Source: a virus | Length of the DNA: 25,181 bases | IMG/VR virus record: IMGVR_UViG_3300042519_001095 | Location: 1 to 25,181 of that record | Reading direction: 5' to 3' (one strand) | Part shown: positions 6,896-13,027 of the stretch, piece after piece | Layout of the letters: every line of letters begins with the position of its first letter | How positions within the stretch are numbered: position 1 is the first letter of the stretch | Program-made: the position numbers and the translations under genes | The notes under the pieces: model-generated | Databases searched by the model: none | What the model saw: only the letters and a program-made list of their open reading frames with translations | What the model was told of the DNA's origin: nothing

Positions 6896-7582
6896 ATGGG
6901 AATGTATAACAGCTTAACAATAGACGAGAGCATCGATCTGCCCGATCTTCCACCAGAGATTGATCGGAAGAATCTGATATTTCAAACCAAGGATTTGGGA
7001 GAAAATCTGATGCTGAATTTCAGGGTGAATTCTGAAGAGAAGCTGGAAATCTTCAGAGAAGAAGGACATTATGTGGAAAATCAAAATATTCCATTCTTTG
7101 GTATGGAATTTGTGGTTGAAAGGGAATGGTGGGAACCCCATGATTTCACCGGAGTTGTCGGTATTTACGAAACATATCGACACCCCGAAGATAATGATGT
7201 GAAGTGTGGAACACCGGAAGCTCATAGGTTTATCTGTGGGTGTATTGAGTGGGTCGTTGGATTTTTGGGTGGGGAATTTGTTGATATCTCATTGGAGAAA
7301 CACGATATTCCTTACAAGAGAACGGACGAGGAATTGGAAGCTTATTTGAAAGAAGTTAAACAGAGCCGGAAGGAAATGGATGACAATATGCGGAAGAATC
7401 GGTCGGAAAGACCAACACCTGAACAAAAGCTGATTGACTTTATTCAAGAAGTTACGCAACGGTATTATATCATACCTGAGATGGAGGATTATTGCACCGA
7501 TTTGGAAGAAATTAAGGAAAAAATAAATGAATACAGAGCAAAATACGATAGATGGTATGGAAAAGCATCGGAGCAAGATTGA
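6896..7582 (+). CDS. Hypothetical protein, 228 aa
   Basis: Not recognised. The first gene after copy 1 of the promoter-like element. The start MGMYNSLTIDESIDLPDLP resembles the opening of many small uncharacterised phage proteins beginning MGM(Y/F). The middle has two Cys (KCGTPEAH and ICGCIEW) without a clear zinc pattern. The C-terminal third is a long charged helix (EELEAYLKEVKQSRKEMDD onward) with coiled-coil character. The last 56 bases overlap the next gene, whose own AAGGA site lies inside this frame. Confidence 0.78.
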   Translation: MGMYNSLTIDESIDLPDLPPEIDRKNLIFQTKDLGENLMLNFRVNSEEKLEIFREEGHYVENQNIPFFGMEFVVEREWWEPHDFTGVVGIYETYRHPEDNDVKCGTPEAHRFICGCIEWVVGFLGGEFVDISLEKHDIPYKRTDEELEAYLKEVKQSRKEMDDNMRKNRSERPTPEQKLIDFIQEVTQRYYIIPEMEDYCTDLEEIKEKINEYRAKYDRWYGKASEQD

Positions 7583-7769
7583 AGGAACACGAGCGGCTAT
7601 TGAACAGCTTCAACAACAACAGAATGATCTATATGATAAGCTGATTGTGGAAATCAACCCATCGGAAGAACAGGAGCCTTGGTTATGGGATCATTGTTTC
7701 AATAGCTATCCCTGTGATTCTTCGGAATATTCTAAAATGGTGGAAAGGGGAATTTACGGTGAGCTATAA
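7527..7769 (+). CDS. Hypothetical coiled-coil protein, 80 aa
   Basis: Not recognised. The ATG at 7527 is backed by AAGGA at 7514-7518 with an eight-base gap, one of the few clear Shine-Dalgarno sites here, so the 56-base overlap with the upstream gene is probably real. Residues about 10-45 (MEKHRSKIEGTRAAIEQLQQQQ and on) form a Gln-rich coiled coil; the end is acidic and Tyr/Ser-rich. It overlaps the start of the next small gene by 11 bases. Confidence 0.7.
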   Translation: MNTEQNTIDGMEKHRSKIEGTRAAIEQLQQQQNDLYDKLIVEINPSEEQEPWLWDHCFNSYPCDSSEYSKMVERGIYGEL

Positions 7770-8010
7770 CGACATTACGGGAAAAGCAATAAAGACTGGC
7801 ATCCAGAATAAAGCCTATGATGAGGGTTGGGAGCGCATCTTCGCCAAGAAGACCGCTCACGAATGGCTTGAAACAATGCCGGATATTCGGCTGCTTGATC
7901 CTGATGGATGGAGATGGAATGATGGGGTGACATTGGATACTCCCATCAAATGGTCGGATTTTAACAATCGTTTGAACCATTCAACAATCTGTGGTAGTGT
8001 TCTGGTGTAG
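7759..8010 (+). CDS. Hypothetical protein, 83 aa, GTG start
   Basis: Not recognised. The frame is open from 7645, but the GTG at 7759 is the likely start because AAAGGGG (7744-7750) lies eight bases before it. Residues 1-75 read as a compact domain (SYNDITGKAIKTGIQNKAYDEGW, then DPDGWRWNDGVTLDTPIKWSDF). The last eight or so residues (ICGSVLV) lie in the overlap with another open frame (7991-8161), and the protein may really continue there by a frameshift. Confidence 0.62.
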   Translation: MSYNDITGKAIKTGIQNKAYDEGWERIFAKKTAHEWLETMPDIRLLDPDGWRWNDGVTLDTPIKWSDFNNRLNHSTICGSVLV

Positions 8011-8161
8011 GGAGAATTTCCAAACCAAGTGTGGCATCCACTGTGCCAAGTATCTGAAGGAAAAGATGTCGCCCGATAGTGATATCAAAGTCTATGTGCA
8101 TTCTGCAAATGAAGAGGGGAGACGCATTATCCGCGAAATCATGAAAGATTTCTTAGCTTGA
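7991..8161 (+). CDS. Possible small protein, 56 aa, or frameshifted continuation of the preceding gene
   Basis: A frame open from about 7971 to the TGA at 8159-8161 encodes a composition typical of real protein: FWCRENFQTKCGIHCAKYL, then KVYVHSANEEGRRIIREIM. Three Cys and one His sit within 15 residues. The best start in frame is GTG at 7991 (or 7997), with no Shine-Dalgarno. It overlaps the end of the 7759-8010 gene by 20 bases in a different frame. Without it, 8011-8189 would be an unusually long gap for this gene-dense region. Either an independent small gene or the second half of a frameshifted one. Confidence 0.48.
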   Translation: MVVFWCRENFQTKCGIHCAKYLKEKMSPDSDIKVYVHSANEEGRRIIREIMKDFLA

Positions 8162-8189
8162 CATCCAAAATTTTTCGTTAAATAATAAC

Positions 8190-8531
8190 ATGAAGAACAA
8201 CGTAAGCACACAGGGGTATTTCATCAAGAGACTTAGGGATTCGGGATTCGCCACCATCAAGCTGTTTGACAAGTATGCCCAACACGATCCCCGCAAATGG
8301 TCGATCATGGTTGATCCCAGCAATACTTCGGTGATCATCACATGTTACCAGAACAAGGAAGCTTTGGGGGATGTGATGTTTGAATTTAATGATGGGGGTA
8401 ATCGCTTCATCAAGAACTTCAATCTCAAGACACAGAGCATGGAAATCGTGGTCACTACTCTGATTGAAAAGGGGGTGGAGCAAATGTATCCTAACTCAAA
8501 TTATGTTAAGTATAATCATGAAGAAGGATGA
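8190..8531 (+). CDS. Hypothetical protein, 113 aa
   Basis: Not recognised. It starts at an ATG preceded by CGTTAAATAATAAC, without a Shine-Dalgarno. It is a mixed alpha/beta basic protein: an N-terminal helix FIKRLRDSGFATIKLFDKY, strands around WSIMVDPSNTSVIITCYQ, then FEFNDGGNRFIKNF, and a C-terminal helix. It overlaps the next gene by 14 bases. No catalytic motif is visible. Confidence 0.77.
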   Translation: MKNNVSTQGYFIKRLRDSGFATIKLFDKYAQHDPRKWSIMVDPSNTSVIITCYQNKEALGDVMFEFNDGGNRFIKNFNLKTQSMEIVVTTLIEKGVEQMYPNSNYVKYNHEEG

Positions 8532-8826
8532 AGAACCGGAGGAAATCTTCGTGGATGATCAGGTTTTGGAAATTCTTCGGGATTCTCTGAAACAAAAGAT
8601 TAAAAAAGATCGTAAGGGGGGTAAGAATCAATCCAACGCTGCCCTGAAAGCCACTTTACAGGAATTTATGACTTGTGGTAAACTTTTCGGATACGATCTG
8701 GATGGAAATGTTGTGGAAATCGCATTTCACGCCAATAAGATGGAGGATAATGCCATGCAGAACCTATTCATTCAGAAATTTGGGGAATTCATGGCTGGTA
8801 GGATGAATATTGCCGACGATTTTTAA
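8518..8826 (+). CDS. Hypothetical protein, 102 aa
   Basis: Not recognised. The ATG at 8518 (MKKDEEPEEIF) is preferred over the in-frame ATG at 8464, which would sit deep inside the upstream gene. The N-terminus is acidic, followed by a basic helical stretch (LKQKIKKDRKGGKNQSNAALKATLQEF) that could bind nucleic acid, then a short beta segment and a final helix ending in NIADDF. The TAA stop falls inside the TTTTAAAAAC of copy 2 of the promoter-like element. Confidence 0.73.
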   Translation: MKKDEEPEEIFVDDQVLEILRDSLKQKIKKDRKGGKNQSNAALKATLQEFMTCGKLFGYDLDGNVVEIAFHANKMEDNAMQNLFIQKFGEFMAGRMNIADDF

Positions 8827-8841
8827 AAACTAGATTACAAT
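8823..8841 (+). promoter_or_regulatory. TTAAAAACTAG-TACAAT element, copy 2
   Basis: The sequence is TTAAAAACTAGATTACAAT with core TACAAT (8836-8841). The next ATG is at 8848, seven bases after the last T, exactly as in copy 1. No -35-like hexamer is seen. The preceding gene stops on the TAA at 8824-8826, inside the element. Confidence 0.6.
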
Positions 8842-8847
8842 TTACAT

Positions 8848-9006
8848 ATGGAAAATTACACCATATACGAAATTGAAACATTTGACGATAAGTGTCCGAA
8901 TTGTGGGGTGGATATATACCAATTATTACACGTTGAAGAGTGGGGTAGGACGTTTTGCGTTGATTGTTTAGATAGAGAACTTGAAAAATATGATAAACAT
9001 CTTTAA
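8848..9006 (+). CDS. Small zinc-ribbon protein, 52 aa
   Basis: The ATG follows copy 2 of the promoter-like element at the standard spacing. The product contains C-P-N-C-G at 16-20 and C-V-D-C at 37-40, a CxxC-x17-CxxC arrangement typical of a small zinc ribbon. The rest is acidic and aromatic. Such proteins bind nucleic acid or dock on host transcription or translation machinery; nothing visible here decides which. Its end overlaps the next gene by 17 bases. Confidence 0.68.
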   Translation: MENYTIYEIETFDDKCPNCGVDIYQLLHVEEWGRTFCVDCLDRELEKYDKHL

Positions 9007-9265
9007 AAAACCAAAAATCGAAAAAGGCGATGTTTATGCAGTCCAAACAGGAGATTTTGTCGGGCAATTATTCAATTTCATTAAAAAAGATGGGGATGAT
9101 TACGTGTTTCTCTCCGTTCCAGATATAAAAATCCAAAGAGTTCCGATGGAAAAATTTGACTTTGCCAAAGAACATGAGATTATCGAATTCGTTGAACATC
9201 TCCCAAAAAATATCCGCCGCGTTATCGAAGCCCAATACGAAGTCCTTGCAAAAGAGGATGGTTGA
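8990..9265 (+). CDS. Hypothetical protein, 91 aa
   Basis: Not recognised. The ATG at 8990 is chosen; TTG at 8981 is in frame but weaker. A small beta-rich N-terminal domain is likely (KGDVYAVQTGDFVGQLFNFIKKDGDDYVFLSVPD), reading like an SH3/KOW-type barrel: a GDVY start, then strands separated by turns. The C-terminus is a helix (EFVEHLPKNIRRVIEAQYEVLAKE). Its last eight bases overlap the primase start. Confidence 0.72.
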   Translation: MINIFKKPKIEKGDVYAVQTGDFVGQLFNFIKKDGDDYVFLSVPDIKIQRVPMEKFDFAKEHEIIEFVEHLPKNIRRVIEAQYEVLAKEDG

Positions 9266-10283
9266 GATTCCGTCTGACTATGTGGTGTCCAAATTCTACG
9301 AGTTTGGGTATCGTCCCCAACATAACACCGGACAAAACACGTATCAATGTTGCTGTCCCATATGCCGCGAGGGAAAAAGCTGGGGGAGAAAGAAAAGATG
9401 CTTCTACATTCCCGAAAACGACAATATTTTCTGCCATAATTGCGGATGGTCATCCAAACCTTATAAGTGGATCAAGGAAGTGTCGGGATTATCATTCAAT
9501 CAGATGGTGGATGAGATTGAGAAGGGTAATTATGGGATGATCAATGTCATGGACATGGAAGATAAGCCCGACAAACCCAAATCATCATCCCTGCCGATAG
9601 ATAGCATCAATTTATCTGATAAAAATCAGACGGATTACTACAAGACCAACAAGATCGTCCAAAAAGCTCTGGCTTACATCAAGGAAAGGCGACTGGATAC
9701 CGCTGTAAATCGTCCAGATGCCTTTTATATCTCTTTGAAGGATGAAAAGCATGATAAGCGTCTGGTGATCCCATTCAAGGACGAGACGGGTAAGATTGTT
9801 TATTACCAAAGCAGACGATTGATGGATGATGAGTCTCCATCATATCTGTCAAAAGATGGGGGAGATAAGAGTATCTTTGGTATTGAGCGCATTTCATCCG
9901 ATCTGGATAAGGTTTTCATTATCGAAGGTCCATTGGATGCCTGTTTCGTGAGAAATGGGCTTGGTCTGGGGGGTATTACCAAGGGAGATCAGCTTTTCAC
10001 CGCATACCAACAGGAACAGATGGATGGTCTGAAGTTCTTTGAGAGGATTTGGGTGTTGGATAGCCAATGGATCGATAAAACAGCGAGGGAAAAGACCCTA
10101 AAGCTCATAGAAATGGGGGAAAAGGTGTTTATTTGGCCAGAATACGATGGAAAGAGGTTTAAAGACTTGAATGCTCTATGTATGGCTTACGAACACGATG
10201 AATATCCAGTTGATTTGATTGTAAAGAATAGTTGCAAAGGTTTGGCGGCAACGGTAAAAATGAAATTGATCGTTAAAAACTAG
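9258..10283 (+). CDS. gp61-like DNA primase (zinc finger plus TOPRIM)
   Basis: The product synthesises RNA primers for lagging-strand replication together with the replicative helicase. Starting at the ATG at 9258 gives 341 aa, nearly the length of T4 gp61, and puts the zinc finger at the expected place; the frame is open upstream to 9156 inside the previous gene. Seen: a zinc-binding pattern C33-PI-C36 and C59-HN-C62; a conserved KRLVIPF segment near 168-173; the TOPRIM Glu in the motif FIIEGPLDA (E223); the TOPRIM Asp in WVLDSQ (D268); and a KDLNAL segment at 302-307. The usual second Asp of the DxD appears as Q270, as divergence around this motif is common in T4-type primases. AAGAGG abuts the ATG, which is tight for a Shine-Dalgarno. 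The TAG stop lies inside copy 3 of the promoter-like element. Confidence 0.9.
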   Translation: MVEIPSDYVVSKFYEFGYRPQHNTGQNTYQCCCPICREGKSWGRKKRCFYIPENDNIFCHNCGWSSKPYKWIKEVSGLSFNQMVDEIEKGNYGMINVMDMEDKPDKPKSSSLPIDSINLSDKNQTDYYKTNKIVQKALAYIKERRLDTAVNRPDAFYISLKDEKHDKRLVIPFKDETGKIVYYQSRRLMDDESPSYLSKDGGDKSIFGIERISSDLDKVFIIEGPLDACFVRNGLGLGGITKGDQLFTAYQQEQMDGLKFFERIWVLDSQWIDKTAREKTLKLIEMGEKVFIWPEYDGKRFKDLNALCMAYEHDEYPVDLIVKNSCKGLAATVKMKLIVKN

Positions 10284-10291
10284 AATATAAT
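10273..10291 (+). promoter_or_regulatory. TTAAAAACTAG-TATAAT element, copy 3
   Basis: The sequence is TTAAAAACTAGAATATAAT, identical over 19 bases to copy 1. The ATG of the next gene is at 10299, eight bases after the last T of TATAAT. The primase stop codon is the TAG within the element. Confidence 0.62.
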
Positions 10292-10298
10292 ACGAAAT

Positions 10299-10544
10299 AT
10301 GATCGATTATAAAGAATTATTTGATTGGTTGGATGAAAATGCTGGAGAAATCGTATATGAATCATATCCAATCGCTGATACCGGAGATTATGACGGAAAT
10401 TGGGTTGTTTATGAACATCTAATGGGTAAACCACATAGAAAAGCTATCGGATGGGGATCAACACCTGATAAAGCCATTCAAGATGCGATGAAAGACTCTG
10501 AAGATGAAACCAAATTTAATTATATCCCACCGGAATATCGTTAA
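10299..10544 (+). CDS. Hypothetical protein, 81 aa
   Basis: Not recognised. First gene after copy 3 of the promoter-like element. Acidic product: an N-terminal helix (YKELFDWLDENAGEIVYE), a beta hairpin (DYDGNWVVYEHL), then GWGSTPDKAIQDAMKD, a pattern similar in shape to small double-stranded-RNA-binding-like or DUF-type folds, but too short for a claim. Confidence 0.72.
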   Translation: MIDYKELFDWLDENAGEIVYESYPIADTGDYDGNWVVYEHLMGKPHRKAIGWGSTPDKAIQDAMKDSEDETKFNYIPPEYR

Positions 10545-10547
10545 ATT

Positions 10548-10700
10548 ATGACCAAAAAGAGAGTGACAAGAAAAGAATTGATAGCGTGTATCCAAGCTCT
10601 TTTGAGTAGAGATTGGGACTGTGAATGGGATGGTAGGTTTGGAAAAAATCCTACTGAAGTGGCTAAGGATATTCTCAAAAGAGAAAAAACAGCCAAATAA
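10548..10700 (+). CDS. Small basic protein, 50 aa
   Basis: It starts three bases after the previous stop (TTAAATTATG). The product is basic at both ends (MTKKRVTRKE and KREKTAK) with a central WDCEWDG. The middle is probably helical. No family recognised. Its TAA ends at 10700 and the facing gene's stop begins at 10701, so the two convergent genes meet with no spacer. Confidence 0.6.
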   Translation: MTKKRVTRKELIACIQALLSRDWDCEWDGRFGKNPTEVAKDILKREKTAK

Positions 10701-11117
10701 TTACTGAGACTTCTTCGCAGTGAGAAACGCCTGTTTCAAAGCAGCAAGATCGGAAGCAATCCGCCCAATCTTCACCTGTTGGTTCTTAATGGCTCCCAGA
10801 ACAGACTCGGGATTCGCAGTTCCCAGAACGCTTTGGATGCTATTTGGCTGATCACCATTGAGATAATTAATAAATTTGTCAATATTACCCGTCCACTTAT
10901 CAACAACACTAATCATCTGTTCATTTTGTCGAGCCATGGCATCCCCAATCTCATCAACAGCGGATGGATCAACTTCCATATCAACGTCATAATCATCCAT
11001 GGCAACATCATCGTCTAAGGACATTTCAGCAGCACCACGCTCCAAATCAGGATCAATGTCAAGTTGGGGAGCTTCTTGGAGCATACGGAGGAATTTGTTG
11101 TGAAACTTGGTAGTCAT
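10701..11117 (-). CDS. Hypothetical acidic protein, 138 aa
   Basis: Not recognised. It is the only minus-strand gene inside the replication part other than tnpB, facing the same way as the structural operon. The N-terminus (FHNKFLRMLQEAP) is followed by a very acidic stretch (DDDVAMDDYDVDMEVD), then helices, and a C-terminal coiled coil (QQVKIGRIASDLAALKQAF). An acidic, coiled-coil layout and minus-strand direction would suit a virion, scaffold or late regulatory protein, but this is inference. AAAGGT lies directly before the ATG, and GACTAAATAA lies just upstream. Confidence 0.75.
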   Translation of the reverse strand: MTTKFHNKFLRMLQEAPQLDIDPDLERGAAEMSLDDDVAMDDYDVDMEVDPSAVDEIGDAMARQNEQMISVVDKWTGNIDKFINYLNGDQPNSIQSVLGTANPESVLGAIKNQQVKIGRIASDLAALKQAFLTAKKSQ

Positions 11118-11121
11118 ACCT

Positions 11122-11131
11122 TTATTTAGTC
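11122..11131 (-). promoter_or_regulatory. Possible late promoter box GACTAAATAA
   Basis: On the minus strand GACTAAATAA stands four bases before the ATG of the 138-aa gene. The same ten bases occur upstream of tnpB (12959-12968). The core TAAATA resembles the T4 late box TATAAATA. Here it would be too close to the start codon to leave a normal leader, so the assignment is weak. Confidence 0.25.
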
Positions 11132-11150
11132 AAAAGTGTTAAATATCTAT

Positions 11151-11501
11151 ATGTCTGCTTCAAATTCTCCTTATTCCACAGCAATCGCCTCTGGAGCCAT
11201 CGATTTCGACTTTGAAAGTTCGTTAAATCCTTCGGAACAGATGCGAAAATACAAGACGGATGAGAAAGAAGCCAAGGCTCCCCATACTTTACCGTTTGAA
11301 TTTGGGGAATTACCCCAACAAATGGCAAATATTGTGGATAATGCGTTTGCCGCATCTAAAAATCTGGAAAATCTCCTGAAAATGGAGGAATTCCAGAAAA
11401 ACGGGGAACTTATCAAGCTCAAGGGTAATCTGGAGAAAATGATTATGTATTTGATGCAAAATGGGGATAAGACGCTTGAGAAATTCACCATCGGGTTTTA
11501 A
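11151..11501 (+). CDS. Hypothetical protein, 116 aa
   Basis: Not recognised. The ATG at 11151 is chosen over an in-frame GTG at 11136. It is divergent from the 138-aa gene with a 33-base gap. The N-terminus is Ser/Ala-rich; residues from about 65 on are helical (DNAFAASKNLENLLKMEEFQKNGELIKLKGNLEKMIMYL), probably coiled coil. The TAA stop lies within copy 4 of the promoter-like element. Confidence 0.72.
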   Translation: MSASNSPYSTAIASGAIDFDFESSLNPSEQMRKYKTDEKEAKAPHTLPFEFGELPQQMANIVDNAFAASKNLENLLKMEEFQKNGELIKLKGNLEKMIMYLMQNGDKTLEKFTIGF

Positions 11502-11516
11502 AAACTAGACTACAAT
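11498..11516 (+). promoter_or_regulatory. TTAAAAACTAG-TACAAT element, copy 4
   Basis: The sequence is TTAAAAACTAGACTACAAT, core TACAAT at 11511-11516. The next ATG is at 11524, eight bases after the last T. The upstream stop codon TAA (11499-11501) is part of the element, as in copy 2. Confidence 0.6.
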
Positions 11517-11523
11517 CCTAAAC

Positions 11524-11706
11524 ATGGAAGACGACAATACACTTGAATTGGAAATGGTGATGGATTTTATCGATCAAGCTGGGGAATTGCAGGATATCTG
11601 CAATAGACTCTATATTGCTCGAAATATCGCATTATCTAGTGAAGGGGTTGAAAAGTGTTTGAAGGAAATTGACAATATTTTCAGAGATAAAGATAATTTT
11701 AACTGA
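11524..11706 (+). CDS. Small acidic helical protein, 60 aa
   Basis: Not recognised. First gene after copy 4 of the promoter-like element. Entirely helical and acidic (LELEMVMDFIDQAGELQDICNRL and KCLKEIDNIFRDKDNF). The tnpB element begins right after its stop (TGA at 11704-11706), so the gene may keep its full length by chance or its original end may have been altered by the insertion. Confidence 0.65.
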   Translation: MEDDNTLELEMVMDFIDQAGELQDICNRLYIARNIALSSEGVEKCLKEIDNIFRDKDNFN

Positions 11707-11707
11707 T

Positions 11708-11850
11708 GTGAAATAGTTCCGTTATCTTATGAAAAGTCATGAAATAACATTTTGTTCTTCATTCAACGACCCGTCTATTGACAAATCTCCTGAAGCGTAA
11801 ATTCGGGCGAACTCAGCCCTATATTTGAAATTCTTAATCCTTCCTTGAGG
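11708..11850 (-). ncRNA. Probable omega RNA region of tnpB
   Basis: In TnpB systems the guide RNA scaffold comes from the tnpB 3' end plus the downstream element end, with the guide read from the flanking DNA. On the minus strand, the bases after the tnpB stop read GTTGAATGAAGAAC, then the hairpin at 11748-11721, then GGAACTATTTCAC, an arrangement like known IS605 right ends (established knowledge, from memory). The guide would then be the bases just beyond about 11708, the 3' end of the small gene at 11524-11706. Exact limits cannot be read from sequence alone. Confidence 0.35.
11721..11748. repeat. Imperfect hairpin at the downstream end of the tnpB element
   Basis: GTTATCTTATGA (11721-11732) and TCATGAAATAAC (11737-11748) are 12-base arms around an AAAG loop, with ten Watson-Crick pairs and two non-canonical positions. 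It lies between the convergent ends of the 60-aa gene and tnpB. It could be the TnpA-recognised right-end hairpin, part of the omega RNA, and a bidirectional terminator at once. The arm 11725-11738 recurs inverted at 13028-13041. Confidence 0.6.
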
Positions 11851-12938
11851 ATGTTTTTAGCGGCATTTAAATCCCTTGAGTGGATCGTATTACACTCCCC
11901 ACATTTCCAAGTTCTATCTTTTAAGGTTAAGTTGTCATTTTTATAACCACAATTCCCACATAATTTAGAACTTGGAAAGAATCTATCTATCTGTATCAAA
12001 TCCCTTCCATACCAATTACATTTGTAAGTAAGGATTTCTTTGAATCTGAAAATAGATAATTCTTGGATCGACTTTGCCAATTTATGGTTCTTCATCATTC
12101 CTGAAACGTTCAAGTCTTCAATGATTATGAGTTGGTTTTCCTCTATAATCTTATTGGACACCTGATGAAGATAATGGTTTTTTATGTTTGATAATTTATC
12201 ATGGTATTTTGCTAATTTGATTCTTGATTTCTCTTTGTTCTTAGACCCTTTTAATTTTTTAGAATGCCGTCTGTGGAGTCTGGCAAGTTTCTTTTGATTG
12301 TTTCTTTTTATCTTGATATTTTCCCACTCATGTCCATTGGAATCAACGATAAAAGTCTTGATACCAACATCCAAGCCAATCGATTTATTAGACAATGGTA
12401 ATTCCTTTTGAATTGGTATCTCAACCAGAACACTGAAATAATATTGACCATACCCATTTTTGGATAATGTTGCTGATTTTATATCATCTTGAAAATTATT
12501 AAGATGTGTTTCGTCTCGTTTGGAGCATTTGAAATGAATATTTCTTAGAGGTTTTATAATGTTGATTCTATTACCATTTATTTTTCCAATTGCGTCCACT
12601 GGAAACCTACAAGATTGTTTATTTCTCTTGGATTTAAATTTTGGAAATCCTGCGCCATTTTTGAAAAATGATTTATATGCAGCTTCCAGATTGATAAGAG
12701 ACTGTTGTAGAACTTTGGAATGAACATCCTTTAACCATATTGTTTCCTCTTGGCTTTTCAAGCCCGTAAGATGCTTACCAAGCTCTTTAAAAGATGTTGA
12801 TTTCTTATCGTCGTTATAATTTTTAATTTTCAATGCCAAACAATTATTATATACAAACCTACAGGAACCCAAAAATTGGGAGATGTAATTCTCCTGTTCT
12901 TGAGTTGGATAGAGTCTGATTTTAATTGCCTTCAACAT
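11775..12938 (-). CDS. tnpB: TnpB RNA-guided nuclease (IS605 OrfB family)
   Basis: The 387-aa protein is a full-length TnpB, ancestor-type of Cas12, which uses an element-derived guide RNA to cut DNA and so retain the element. Seen: N-terminal MLKAIKIRLYPTQEQ, the standard family opening; RuvC-I Asp in GLDVGIKTF (D190); RuvC-II Glu in IIIEDLNVSGMM (E274); a zinc finger CGNC (327-330) with CGEC (346-349); and RuvC-III Asp in HSRDLNAAKNI (D356). All three catalytic acids are present, so it should be active, unlike the nuclease-dead TnpB-derived repressors. The upstream region carries GACTAAATAA and TATACT on the minus strand. It stands in the opposite direction to the replication genes and just behind one of them. 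Confidence 0.93.
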   Translation of the reverse strand: MLKAIKIRLYPTQEQENYISQFLGSCRFVYNNCLALKIKNYNDDKKSTSFKELGKHLTGLKSQEETIWLKDVHSKVLQQSLINLEAAYKSFFKNGAGFPKFKSKRNKQSCRFPVDAIGKINGNRINIIKPLRNIHFKCSKRDETHLNNFQDDIKSATLSKNGYGQYYFSVLVEIPIQKELPLSNKSIGLDVGIKTFIVDSNGHEWENIKIKRNNQKKLARLHRRHSKKLKGSKNKEKSRIKLAKYHDKLSNIKNHYLHQVSNKIIEENQLIIIEDLNVSGMMKNHKLAKSIQELSIFRFKEILTYKCNWYGRDLIQIDRFFPSSKLCGNCGYKNDNLTLKDRTWKCGECNTIHSRDLNAAKNILKEGLRISNIGLSSPEFTLQEICQ

Positions 12939-12958
12939 TTAGTATAGTGTGTATATAC

Positions 12959-12968
12959 TTATTTAGTC
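12959..12968 (-). promoter_or_regulatory. GACTAAATAA box upstream of tnpB
   Basis: On the minus strand GACTAAATAA ends 20 bases before the tnpB ATG. The same ten bases precede the 138-aa minus-strand gene at 11122-11131. The spacing here fits a -10 type late box with a short leader. Two copies are too few to establish it. Confidence 0.3.
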
Positions 12969-13027
12969 TTTCGGTGAAACTTTTTTTAAAGATGTTTATA
13001 TCAGGCAATCAATTCACAATTTTTATA

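Noticed and set aside
9100-9453. A minus-strand frame of 117 codons opposite the start of the primase.
   Set aside because: It overlaps the zinc-finger coding part of the primase and has no supporting signal.
11775-12938. TnpB as a nuclease-dead repressor of the kind described from phages.
   Set aside because: All three RuvC acidic residues (D190, E274, D356) are present.
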